Assembly: GCF_900105355.1 (NCBI RefSeq)
Contig: NZ_FNSC01000001.1
Span: 2,170,001-2,234,000, forward strand
Source: Pseudomonas anguilliseptica
GTDB taxonomy: Bacteria; Pseudomonadota; Gammaproteobacteria; Pseudomonadales; Pseudomonadaceae
Direction: 5' to 3'
Length of the DNA: 64,000 nt
Shown: positions 9,408-16,826 of the stretch, one piece after another
How the letters are laid out: each line of letters starts with the position of its first letter
Position numbering within the stretch: position 1 is the first letter of the stretch
Translations under genes and position numbers: made by a program
The notes under the pieces: generated by a model
What the model was told of the DNA's origin: nothing
The model's database searches: none
Seen by the model: the letters and a program-made list of their open reading frames with translations, nothing else

Positions 9408-10409
9408 ATGCAGGTAAGCAAAGGGTTGTTCGCTGCACTCTCTCTCACAGCGCTGGCCAGCACCGCGCAGGCCGCCGATGAAGTGGTGGTTTATTCCGCG
9501 CGTATCGACGAGCTGATCAAGCCGGTATTCGACGCCTACACCGCGAAAACCGGAGTCAAGGTCAAGTTCATCACCGACAAGGAAGCGCCGCTGATCGCCC
9601 GTCTGAAAGCCGAAGGTGCCAACACCCCGGCCGACCTGCTGATCACCGTCGACGCCGGCAACCTCTGGCAGGCCGAGCAGGAAGGCGTGCTGCAGCCGAC
9701 CAAATCCGAGCTGATTGCCGCCAATATCCCCGCCCAGTACCGCTCCAGCACCGACAGCTGGACGGGCCTGTCGCTGCGTGCGCGGACCATCTTCTACTCC
9801 ACCGAGCGGGTTAAACCGAGCGAGCTGAGCACTTACGAGGCCCTGGCCGACAAGAACTGGGAAGGCCGTCTGTGCCTGCGTACCAGCAAGAAGGTCTACA
9901 ACCAGTCGCTGACCGCCACCCTGATCGAAACCCATGGCGAAGCCAAAACTGACGAAATCGTCAAAGGCTGGGTGAGCAACCTGGCGACCGACGTATTCGC
10001 CGATGACACCGCGCTGCTGCAGGCCATCGACGCTGGTCAGTGCGATGTGGGCATCACCAACACTTACTACTACGGTCGTCTGCACAAGCAGCAGCCTGAT
10101 CTGAAGGTGAAGCCGTACTGGCCGAACCAGAATGACCGTGGCGTGCACGTCAACCTGGCCGGTGCCGGTGTGACCAAGCATGCGCCGCACGCCGAAGCCG
10201 CGCGCAAACTGCTGGAGTGGATGACTACTCCGGAAGCACAGACCATCTTCGCTGGCGTCAACCAGGAGTTCCCGGCCAACCCGGCTGTTGAGCCTTCTGC
10301 CGAAGTGGCGGCCTGGGGTACCTTCAAGGCCGACACCATCGCTACTGAAGTGGCTGGCAAGCGTCAGGCTGAAGCGACCATGTTGATGGATCGCGCTGGC
10401 TGGAACTAA
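9408..10409 (+). CDS. periplasmic Fe(III)-binding protein of an ABC transporter
   Basis: Encodes 333 residues. A signal peptide ends after STAQA (about residue 22). The mature protein is a class of ferric-binding proteins related to HitA/FutA/FbpA, with the run of iron-ligand tyrosines NTYYYGR (Y220-Y222). It would bind ferric iron in the periplasm and deliver it to the permease encoded next. P. aeruginosa has a similar pair (PA5217-PA5216) next to gcvT. I found no convincing Fur box upstream, and no ATPase gene adjoins the pair. Confidence 0.88.
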   Translation: MQVSKGLFAALSLTALASTAQAADEVVVYSARIDELIKPVFDAYTAKTGVKVKFITDKEAPLIARLKAEGANTPADLLITVDAGNLWQAEQEGVLQPTKSELIAANIPAQYRSSTDSWTGLSLRARTIFYSTERVKPSELSTYEALADKNWEGRLCLRTSKKVYNQSLTATLIETHGEAKTDEIVKGWVSNLATDVFADDTALLQAIDAGQCDVGITNTYYYGRLHKQQPDLKVKPYWPNQNDRGVHVNLAGAGVTKHAPHAEAARKLLEWMTTPEAQTIFAGVNQEFPANPAVEPSAEVAAWGTFKADTIATEVAGKRQAEATMLMDRAGWN

Positions 10410-10481
10410 GCCAGGGCTAAGCCGCAGGTGGAAAAGCCGTCACGGTTTTCCACCCTGCAACGCGCTGGCTTTATACTGCCG

Positions 10482-10512
10482 ACGCCCCGCCTTTGCGGGG
10501 CGTTGTCTTTTC
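10482..10512 (+). terminator. Rho-independent terminator between binding protein and permease
   Basis: A perfect 9-bp stem (ACGCCCCGC / GCGGGGCGT) with a CTTT loop is followed by TGTCTTTT. It lies inside the transport operon, so it probably lowers expression of the permease relative to the binding protein. Confidence 0.8.
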
Positions 10513-10530
10513 CGCTGTAGAGGACTCTGC

Positions 10531-12147
10531 GTGGCCCATCCTGCCCAGCGCCGCTGGTACCCCATCGCCTTTGCCGTTGCCTTGCTGGTGCTGCTGCCGC
10601 TGAGCGTGCTGATGTTCAGCTGGCACGAGGTCGACCAGCTGATTTGGGCGCACCTGTGGCAAACCCAGTTGCCGCGTCTGCTCGGCAATACCCTGGTGCT
10701 GGTGCTCGGCGTGGGCGTGGGTGTGACGCTGCTTGGCGTCAGCCTGGCCTGGCTCACCAGCCTCTGCGAGTTCCCCGGGCGACGCTGGCTGGACTGGGCG
10801 CTGATGCTACCGTTTGCCATTCCCGCCTATGTACTGGCGTTCGTGTTTGTCGGCCTGCTGGATTTCGCCGGCCCGTTGCAGACCCTGCTGCGCGAGTGGT
10901 TCGGCAGCGCTGTGCGTTTTCCCCGGGTGCGCTCCACCGGCGGGGTGATCATCGTCCTGGTGCTGGTGTTCTACCCCTACGTCTACCTGCTCGCGCGCAA
11001 TGCCTTTCTGGCCCAGGGCAAGGGGTTGATGGAAGCCGCGCGGGTGCTTGGTCTGAGCCCCTGGCGGGCGTTCTGGCGCGTCGCCTTGCCGATGGCGCGA
11101 CCGGCGATTGGTGCGGGCCTGGCCCTGGCGATCATGGAAACCCTGGCGGATTTCGGTGCGGTGGCGGTGTTCAACTTCGACACCTTTACCACGGCGATAT
11201 ACAAAACCTGGTACAGCTTCTACAGCCTGACGAGCGCCACCCAGCTGGCCAGCCTGCTGCTGCTGGCGGTGATGCTGGTGCTCTACGGCGAACGCCGCGC
11301 CCGTGGTGCGGTACGCTCGGTGAATGAGCGGCCGCGCGGCAAGGCGCTGTATCACCTCAAGGGCGGCAAGGCGCTGGCCGCCAGTGCCTGGTGCGGCCTG
11401 GTGTTCGCCTGCGGCTTTGTCATCCCGCTGCTGCAGCTGATCGTCTGGTTCTGGCAGCGCGGCCGTTTCGATCTGGATGAGCGCTACAGCGCCTTGATTC
11501 TGCATACCTTGTATCTGGGCGCGATGGCGGCGCTGATCACCGTCAGCGTGGCCTTGTTGCTGGCGTTCTCTCGCCGTTTGACCCCGACCCGTTTGATGCG
11601 CGGCACCGTCGGTGTGGCCAATCTCGGTTATGCCTTGCCGGGTTCGATGCTGGCGGTGGCGATCATGCTGGCGTTCAGTTACCTGGACCGCGAGCTGGTG
11701 ATTCCGCTGTCCAGCTGGCTCGGTGGCGCAGGCAAACCGGTGCTGCTCGGCAGTCTGTCGGCGTTGCTGCTGGCCTATATGATCCGCTTTATGGCGGTGG
11801 CCTACGGGCCACTGGAAAACAGCCTGGCGCGTATTCGCCCCTCCTTGCCGGAAGCCTCGCGCAGCCTGGGGGTCGGCGGCGTTGGGTTGTTCTGCAAGGT
11901 CTATCTGCCCCTGCTGGTGCCGGGTGCGCTGTCGGCAGCGCTGCTGGTGTTTGTCGATGTGCTCAAGGAAATGCCCGCCACCCTGTTGATGCGTCCGTTC
12001 GGTTGGGACACGTTATCGGTGCGAGTATTTGAAATGACCAGCGAAGGCGAGTGGGCGCGCGCCTCACTGCCGGCCCTGACTCTGGTACTGGTCGGCCTGC
12101 TGCCGGTGATTCTGCTGATCCGCCGTTCGGCGCGGCGCCACGGGTAG
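10531..12147 (+). CDS. Fe(III) ABC transporter permease (HitB/SfuB type)
   Basis: Encodes 538 residues with about twelve hydrophobic segments forming two fused binding-protein-dependent permease domains, the arrangement of SfuB/HitB/FutB. The first domain contains the EAA-like loop EAARVLGLSPWRAFWRVALP and the second EASRSLGVGGVGLFCKVYLP. The GTG start at 10531 follows AGAGGA. It belongs with the upstream iron-binding protein across an internal terminator. The ATPase must be encoded elsewhere. Confidence 0.88.
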   Translation: MAHPAQRRWYPIAFAVALLVLLPLSVLMFSWHEVDQLIWAHLWQTQLPRLLGNTLVLVLGVGVGVTLLGVSLAWLTSLCEFPGRRWLDWALMLPFAIPAYVLAFVFVGLLDFAGPLQTLLREWFGSAVRFPRVRSTGGVIIVLVLVFYPYVYLLARNAFLAQGKGLMEAARVLGLSPWRAFWRVALPMARPAIGAGLALAIMETLADFGAVAVFNFDTFTTAIYKTWYSFYSLTSATQLASLLLLAVMLVLYGERRARGAVRSVNERPRGKALYHLKGGKALAASAWCGLVFACGFVIPLLQLIVWFWQRGRFDLDERYSALILHTLYLGAMAALITVSVALLLAFSRRLTPTRLMRGTVGVANLGYALPGSMLAVAIMLAFSYLDRELVIPLSSWLGGAGKPVLLGSLSALLLAYMIRFMAVAYGPLENSLARIRPSLPEASRSLGVGGVGLFCKVYLPLLVPGALSAALLVFVDVLKEMPATLLMRPFGWDTLSVRVFEMTSEGEWARASLPALTLVLVGLLPVILLIRRSARRHG

Positions 12148-12179
12148 GGTGGGTTAGCTGCGTAGCGGCGTAACCCGCC
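12148..12179. repeat. short palindromic repeat after the permease
   Basis: Arms GGTGGGTTA and TAACCCGCC (with G-T wobble) flank a short spacer. Palindromes of this GGGTTA/TAACCC type are widespread in Pseudomonas intergenic DNA. It may end transcription of the permease gene. Confidence 0.45.
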
Positions 12180-12207
12180 AGGCTCCTTCAGTACAGCCAA
12201 GACCAAG

Positions 12208-12236
12208 ATGACCGCCCCCGGTGTTGCGGCTACAAT
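12208..12236 (+). promoter_or_regulatory. candidate sigma-70 promoter for gcvT
   Basis: ATGACC (-35) and TACAAT (-10) are separated by 17 bases, about 105 bases upstream of the gcvT start. The match is 4/6 plus 5/6 and is unverified. No glycine-riboswitch pattern was recognised in the leader. Confidence 0.35.
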
Positions 12237-12342
12237 GCGCGCCATTCGCAGCGGCCGATCATCTTGATAGCCCGTGCCAGTGCCCGATTATGTGGGCTCA
12301 GCCAGGTTGCCGCTGCACTGCCCAGCCCGCAAGGAGACACTT

Positions 12343-13440
12343 ATGGGACAGCGCACACCGCTTTATGACCTGCACCTCGCTTTGGGTGCCAAGATGGTCG
12401 ACTTCGGCGGTTGGGACATGCCGTTGCACTATGGCTCGCAGGTCGAGGAGCACCATCAGGTGCGTCGCGACTGCGGGGTGTTCGATGTGTCGCACATGAC
12501 CGTGGTGGATGTCAGTGGCAGCCAGGCCAAGGCCTACCTGCAACACCTGCTGGCCAACGACATCGAGCGCCTGCAAAGCATCGGCAAAGCCCTCTACAGC
12601 GGCATGCTCAATGAGCAGGGCGGGGTGGTGGATGACCTGATCGTCTACCTCACCTGCTCCACTAATGAAGAGCAGGGTTACCGCGTGGTGGTGAATGCCT
12701 CGACCCGCGACAAGGACCTGGCCTGGATGCGCCTGCAGAGCGTCGATTTTGACGTGCAGCTGCAAGAGCGTGCCGAACTGGCGATGCTGGCGATTCAAGG
12801 CCCCCAGGCACGCAGCAAGACTGCCGAGCTGGTCAGCCAGTCCCGCGCCAACCTGATTCAGAGCCTCAAGCCCTTCGAAGGCCAGCCCGATGGCGAGTGG
12901 TTTATCGCCCGCACCGGCTACACCGGCGAAGACGGTCTGGAAATCATGCTGCCGGCCAGCGAAGTGGTGGCTTTCCTCAATGAACTGGTCGGTGCCGGGA
13001 TTTCCCCGATTGGTCTAGGTGCGCGCGATACCCTGCGCCTGGAAGCCGGAATGAACCTGTATGGCCAGGACATGGACGAAAGCGTGACCCCGCTGGCCGC
13101 CAATATGGCCTGGACCATCGCCTGGGAGCCGGCCAGCCGTGGTTTCGTTGGCCGTGCCGCGCTGCAGCAGCAGAAGGCCGAAGGTGTCGCCTCCAAGCTC
13201 GTCGGTCTGGTGCTGGAAGAGCGCGGCGTGCTGCGTGCGCATCAGGTGGTGCGGGTTGAAGGGGTGGGCGAAGGCGAGATCACCAGCGGCAGCTTCTCGC
13301 CGACCCTGGGCAAATCTATCGCCCTGGCCCGTGTCCCGGCTGCGACCCAGGAGCGTGCCGAGGTAGAGATTCGCGGCAAGTGGTACCCGGTGCGAGTGGT
13401 CAAACCGACCTTCGTGCGTAACGGCAAGGCGCTGATCTGA
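12343..13440 (+). CDS. gcvT: glycine cleavage system aminomethyltransferase T protein
   Basis: Encodes 365 residues. The T protein takes the aminomethyl group from lipoylated GcvH, releases ammonia and makes 5,10-methylene-tetrahydrofolate. Family motifs are [20 protein letters not shown] at residues 17-36, FDVSHM, the folate-site region [14 protein letters not shown] and [20 protein letters not shown]. The ATG at 12343 follows AAGGAG; the longer frame upstream has no ribosome site. gcvH follows after a 320-base gap holding a repeat. Confidence 0.95.
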   Translation: MGQRTPLYDLHLALGAKMVDFGGWDMPLHYGSQVEEHHQVRRDCGVFDVSHMTVVDVSGSQAKAYLQHLLANDIERLQSIGKALYSGMLNEQGGVVDDLIVYLTCSTNEEQGYRVVVNASTRDKDLAWMRLQSVDFDVQLQERAELAMLAIQGPQARSKTAELVSQSRANLIQSLKPFEGQPDGEWFIARTGYTGEDGLEIMLPASEVVAFLNELVGAGISPIGLGARDTLRLEAGMNLYGQDMDESVTPLAANMAWTIAWEPASRGFVGRAALQQQKAEGVASKLVGLVLEERGVLRAHQVVRVEGVGEGEITSGSFSPTLGKSIALARVPAATQERAEVEIRGKWYPVRVVKPTFVRNGKALI

Positions 13441-13480
13441 GCATATGCCCGGATCTGCTGCGCGTCGGCGATACTGCGTT

Positions 13481-13541
13481 AAAAACAGCCTCGGAATGCT
13501 CATTTACAACCAGTAAACTCCGCTTCCTCGGCTGTTTTTGC
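13481..13541. repeat. dispersed intergenic palindrome
   Basis: Arms AAAAACAGCC and GGCTGTTTTT enclose partly complementary inner sequence (GTAAA near the centre, TTCC and CCTCGG motifs). The unit resembles a conserved extragenic element seen in many Pseudomonas genomes, from memory. Its function is unknown; a termination or attenuation hairpin is possible because the right arm ends in a T-run. Confidence 0.55.
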
Positions 13542-13718
13542 CTTGTCTCGCTCTAGCTCGCGAGATCCTGAAACAGGTTTTGAACATCAAGCTGGCGCAA
13601 TTTTTTGCATCAGACTTGCAACCCAATGGATCTGGGAAGCGCTGCAGCTAATTGCTGCGAGTGCGTTCGTGACGAGTTAAAGACTTTCTTTCGGTATGGC
13701 CAAGGCCTGCTAAATTTC

Positions 13719-13742
13719 CATGACGGCGTGGTCGCCGTCATG
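13719..13742 (+). promoter_or_regulatory. perfect hairpin in the gcvH leader
   Basis: Perfect 10-bp arms (CATGACGGCG and CGCCGTCATG) enclose a TGGT loop and end 18 bases before the gcvH start codon, next to the ribosome site GAGGAA. It has no T-run, so an operator or a translational control hairpin is more likely than a terminator. Confidence 0.5.
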
Positions 13743-13760
13743 TCAGATGAGGAACGACAC

Positions 13761-14150
13761 ATGAGCAATATCCCCGCCGATCTGCGTTACGCCGCCAGCC
13801 ACGAGTGGGCGCGCCTGGAAGCCGATGGCAGCGTTACCGTTGGCATTTCCGATCACGCTCAGGAAGCCCTGGGTGATGTGGTGTTCATCGAGCTGCCGGA
13901 AGTCGGCAAGACCCTGAATGCCGGTCAGGAAGCCGGGGTGGTGGAGTCGGTCAAGGCCGCGTCCGACATCTATGCACCGGTCTCCGGTGAAGTGATCGCG
14001 ATCAACGACGGCCTGGCCGACAGCCCCGAAAGCGTCAACAGCGATCCGTACGGCAGCTGGTTCTTCAAGCTCAAGCCGAGCGACGCCAGCGAGCTGGACA
14101 AGCTGCTGGATGCGACCGCTTACAAGGCCGCCGCTGACAGCGACGCCTAA
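13761..14150 (+). CDS. gcvH: glycine cleavage system H protein
   Basis: Encodes 129 residues, the usual length. The lipoyl-attachment lysine is K65 in [19 protein letters not shown]. GcvH shuttles the aminomethyl group between the P, T and L proteins. GAGGAA precedes the ATG at 13761. gcvP does not follow; a strong terminator and a decarboxylase island do. Confidence 0.96.
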   Translation: MSNIPADLRYAASHEWARLEADGSVTVGISDHAQEALGDVVFIELPEVGKTLNAGQEAGVVESVKAASDIYAPVSGEVIAINDGLADSPESVNSDPYGSWFFKLKPSDASELDKLLDATAYKAAADSDA

Positions 14151-14169
14151 GCCTCCCGCTTAGCTGCAA

Positions 14170-14203
14170 AACAACGCCCCGCATTGCGGGGCGTTGTTGT
14201 TTC
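14170..14203 (+). terminator. Rho-independent terminator after gcvH
   Basis: A perfect 13-bp stem (AACAACGCCCCGC with its complement) around an ATT loop is followed by GTTTC. It closes the gcvT-gcvH unit. Confidence 0.9.
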
Positions 14204-14479
14204 TGCGTCGTTGTTTGTCGCAGGTAATGGCACTGTGCCGCTCTAGCACGGCGATTCGCCGCACCCTGCTGTTTGTTCGGTCAGAAAATTTGCGCGGCCC
14301 GCGATGCTGACTAGGCTGTTGATCCATGTCACGAGATGTTTCCCCATTCGGCGCATAGTGGGGTGAGCGGGCATGCACCAATTCCCCGGTTTCTATGCAC
14401 TAACCCCTGCACGGTTATAGGGTGCCAGGGTATGGACCGTGCGACTGCGTTTGCGCACAAGGACGATGGAGGCAGGTTG
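14204..14479 (+). other. leader of the decarboxylase island, no gene seen
   Basis: This 276-base stretch between the gcvH terminator and the first decarboxylase has no supported gene. It contains a minor CGGCG/CGCCG dyad near 14247-14260 but no promoter I can name. An in-frame upstream extension of the decarboxylase exists but has no ribosome site. Confidence 0.5.
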
Positions 14480-16786
14480 ATGATTGGACGAACCAACAAA
14501 CCCCTGAAAATGCGCGTGCTGATGGTCGATGACGACCTCGGCAGCCCCGCCAGCATGCGTGGGCGCGTGCTCAACGAACTGGTCGACGAATTTGCCAGTC
14601 GCAATGCCGAACTGATCAAGGCCACCTCCTACGAGGATGGGTTGGCGGCGGTGATGTCCGATGCAGCGCTGCATTGCATCTGCGTCGACTGGACTCTGGG
14701 CAAGAATGACGAAAGCTCCCACGCCCAGGCTCTGCAGTTGCTGCGCAGCATTCGCCAGCGCAACGAAAACGTCCCGGTATTTCTGATGGCCGACCGTAAT
14801 GCCAAGAAGAGCATCACGGTGGAGGCCATGGGTCTGGCCGACGAGTTCGTCTGGATGCTCGAAGACACTGCGCCCTTTGTGGTCGGTCGGGTGATTGCCG
14901 CGATCAACCGCTACCTTGAGCACCTGCTGCCGCCATTCACCGATGCACTGCTGCGCTACACCATGAAGGATGAGCACTCCTGGGCCGCGCCGGGGCATCA
15001 GGGCGGGATTGCCTTTACCAAGTCGCCGGTGGGCCGGGTGTTCTTCGACTTCTTCGGGGAAAACCTGTTTCGCACTGACAGCGGTATCGAGCGCGGCAGC
15101 CTCGGTTCAGTGCTCGACCACAGCGGCCCGGTGGCAGACTCCGAAGCCTATGTGGCGAGGATCTTCGGTGCCCACGCCAGCTACTCGGTACTCAACGGTA
15201 CCTCGGGCTCCAACCGGGCGATCTTTATGGCCTGCGTCGGTGAAAACCAGTTCGCCCTGTGCGACCGCAATTGCCACAAATCCATCGAGCAGGGCCTGGT
15301 GCTGACTGGCGGCCTGCCGCTGTATATGACGCCGACACGCAACCGCTACGGGATTATCGGCCCACTGCTGCCCGCGCAGTTCGATGCACAGCGCATCGAG
15401 ACCGCCATCGCCAACCATCCGTTGCGTGCCCAGGCCAAGGGCAGCAAGCCCGTGTATGCCGTGGTCACCAATTGCACCTATGACGGCATGTGCCTGCACG
15501 CCGAACGCGCCGAGGGCATGCTGGCGCAAAGCAGCGAACGCATTCACTTCGATGAGGCCTGGTACGGCTACGCGCGTTTCAATCCGCTGTACCAGGGGCG
15601 TTACGCCATGCGTGGCGACCCGGCCAGCCACCCGACCGACGGCCCGACGGTATTTGCCACTCACTCGACCCACAAGCTGCTGGCGGCGCTGTCGCAGTCT
15701 TCGTTTATCCATATTCGCAACGGCCGTAGCCCGGTCGAGCACAGTCGCTTCAACGAGTCCTTCGTGATTCAGGCCAGTACCTCGCCGTTGTATGCGTTGT
15801 TCGCCTCCAACGAGGTGGGCGCGGCGATGATGGACGGCAACGGCGGCTATAGCCTGACCCAGGATTCGCTGCGCGAGGCGGTGGATTTCCGCCAGGCGCT
15901 GGCACGCACCCACCGCGAGTTTGCCAGCCGTGGTGACTGGTTCTTCCAGCCGTGGAACGCGCCGCAGGTCTGCGATAGCAAAACCGGCAAGACGGTTGAT
16001 TTTGCTGACGCCGATGCCGAGCAACTGGCCAGCGATCCTGCCTGCTGGGAGCTGGAGCCAGGCGCCGAATGGCATGGTTTCGCGGGCTTGGAAAAAGGTT
16101 GGTGCATGCTCGACCCGATCAAGGTCGGCATCATGGTGCCGGGCATGGGCGCCGACGGCCAGCTGTTGGCGGAGGGCATCCCCGCCCCCATCCTCGGTGC
16201 CTTTCTCTACCGCAACAACATTGTCCCCTCGCGCATCACCGACTTTATGGTGCTGTGCCTGTTCAGCATCGGCGTAACCAAGGGCAAGTGGGGCACGCTG
16301 ATCAATGTGCTGCTGGCCTTCAAACGTCACTACGACAGAAATGCGCCGCTGCAGCGGGTGCTGCCTGATCTGCTCGCTCAGGCGCCTGAGCGCTACCGCG
16401 GCATGGGCCTGCGTGACCTCAGCAGCGAGATGTTCGAGTACATGCGCAGCAGCCGCATGGACGCCCTGCAGGCCGAAGCCTTCGGCAACCTGCCGTTGAT
16501 CGAAACAACGCCACGTGCCGCGTTCCAGGCGCTGCAAGCCGGCGAGGTCGAGTTGTTGCCGCTGCAGCAGGCAGCAGGGCGGGTTACCGGGGTCGGCATC
16601 ATGCCGTATCCACCGGGCATCCCGATTGTCATGCCCGGGGAGAATCTTGGTCCGCTGGATGGCCCATGGATTCGCTATATCCAGGCCCTGCAGGATTGGG
16701 GCAAGCATTTCCCCGGTTTCGAGAAAGAGGTAGAGGGCGCCGTGCATCAGGACGGCGGCTACCACTTCTGGTGCCTCAAGCGCTAA
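14480..16786 (+). CDS. AdiA-like Orn/Lys/Arg decarboxylase (probable arginine decarboxylase)
   Basis: Encodes 768 residues of the fold-I PLP basic-amino-acid decarboxylases. An N-terminal receiver-like wing domain (about 1-150, beginning MRVLMVDDD after a short lead) is followed by the PLP domain with PGHQGGIAFTKSPVGRVFF, DRNCHKSIEQGL and FDEAWYGYARF, with the Schiff-base lysine K399 in THSTHKLLAALSQSSF. The wording GIERGSLGSVLDHSG and the C-terminal pattern are closest to E. coli AdiA, which makes agmatine from arginine under acid stress; substrate is inferred. GGAGG precedes the ATG. A second, diverged decarboxylase and an antiporter follow. Confidence 0.88.
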   Translation: MIGRTNKPLKMRVLMVDDDLGSPASMRGRVLNELVDEFASRNAELIKATSYEDGLAAVMSDAALHCICVDWTLGKNDESSHAQALQLLRSIRQRNENVPVFLMADRNAKKSITVEAMGLADEFVWMLEDTAPFVVGRVIAAINRYLEHLLPPFTDALLRYTMKDEHSWAAPGHQGGIAFTKSPVGRVFFDFFGENLFRTDSGIERGSLGSVLDHSGPVADSEAYVARIFGAHASYSVLNGTSGSNRAIFMACVGENQFALCDRNCHKSIEQGLVLTGGLPLYMTPTRNRYGIIGPLLPAQFDAQRIETAIANHPLRAQAKGSKPVYAVVTNCTYDGMCLHAERAEGMLAQSSERIHFDEAWYGYARFNPLYQGRYAMRGDPASHPTDGPTVFATHSTHKLLAALSQSSFIHIRNGRSPVEHSRFNESFVIQASTSPLYALFASNEVGAAMMDGNGGYSLTQDSLREAVDFRQALARTHREFASRGDWFFQPWNAPQVCDSKTGKTVDFADADAEQLASDPACWELEPGAEWHGFAGLEKGWCMLDPIKVGIMVPGMGADGQLLAEGIPAPILGAFLYRNNIVPSRITDFMVLCLFSIGVTKGKWGTLINVLLAFKRHYDRNAPLQRVLPDLLAQAPERYRGMGLRDLSSEMFEYMRSSRMDALQAEAFGNLPLIETTPRAAFQALQAGEVELLPLQQAAGRVTGVGIMPYPPGIPIVMPGENLGPLDGPWIRYIQALQDWGKHFPGFEKEVEGAVHQDGGYHFWCLKR

Positions 16787-16826
16787 CAGGCTTGGCACTC
16801 ATCAGGTCTATTACAAGGAGTTCATC

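Larger units (their letters stand above)
13441..13760 (+). other. 320-base gcvT-gcvH gap with dispersed palindrome and leader hairpin
   Basis: No gene was found. The first half (about 13460-13580) holds a palindrome with arms AAAAACAGCC and GGCTGTTTTT plus partly paired inner sequence; I recall similar units in other Pseudomonas intergenic regions. The second half carries a perfect hairpin just before gcvH, listed separately. The repeat suggests that gcvH has its own promoter or that the mRNA is processed between the genes. Confidence 0.6.

Noticed and set aside
12181-12342. Glycine riboswitch before gcvT
   Set aside because: No recognisable glycine-riboswitch core motif.
15107-16798. 563-residue minus-strand frame over the AdiA-like gene
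   Set aside because: Antisense to a clear decarboxylase, with no ribosome site and no known domains.
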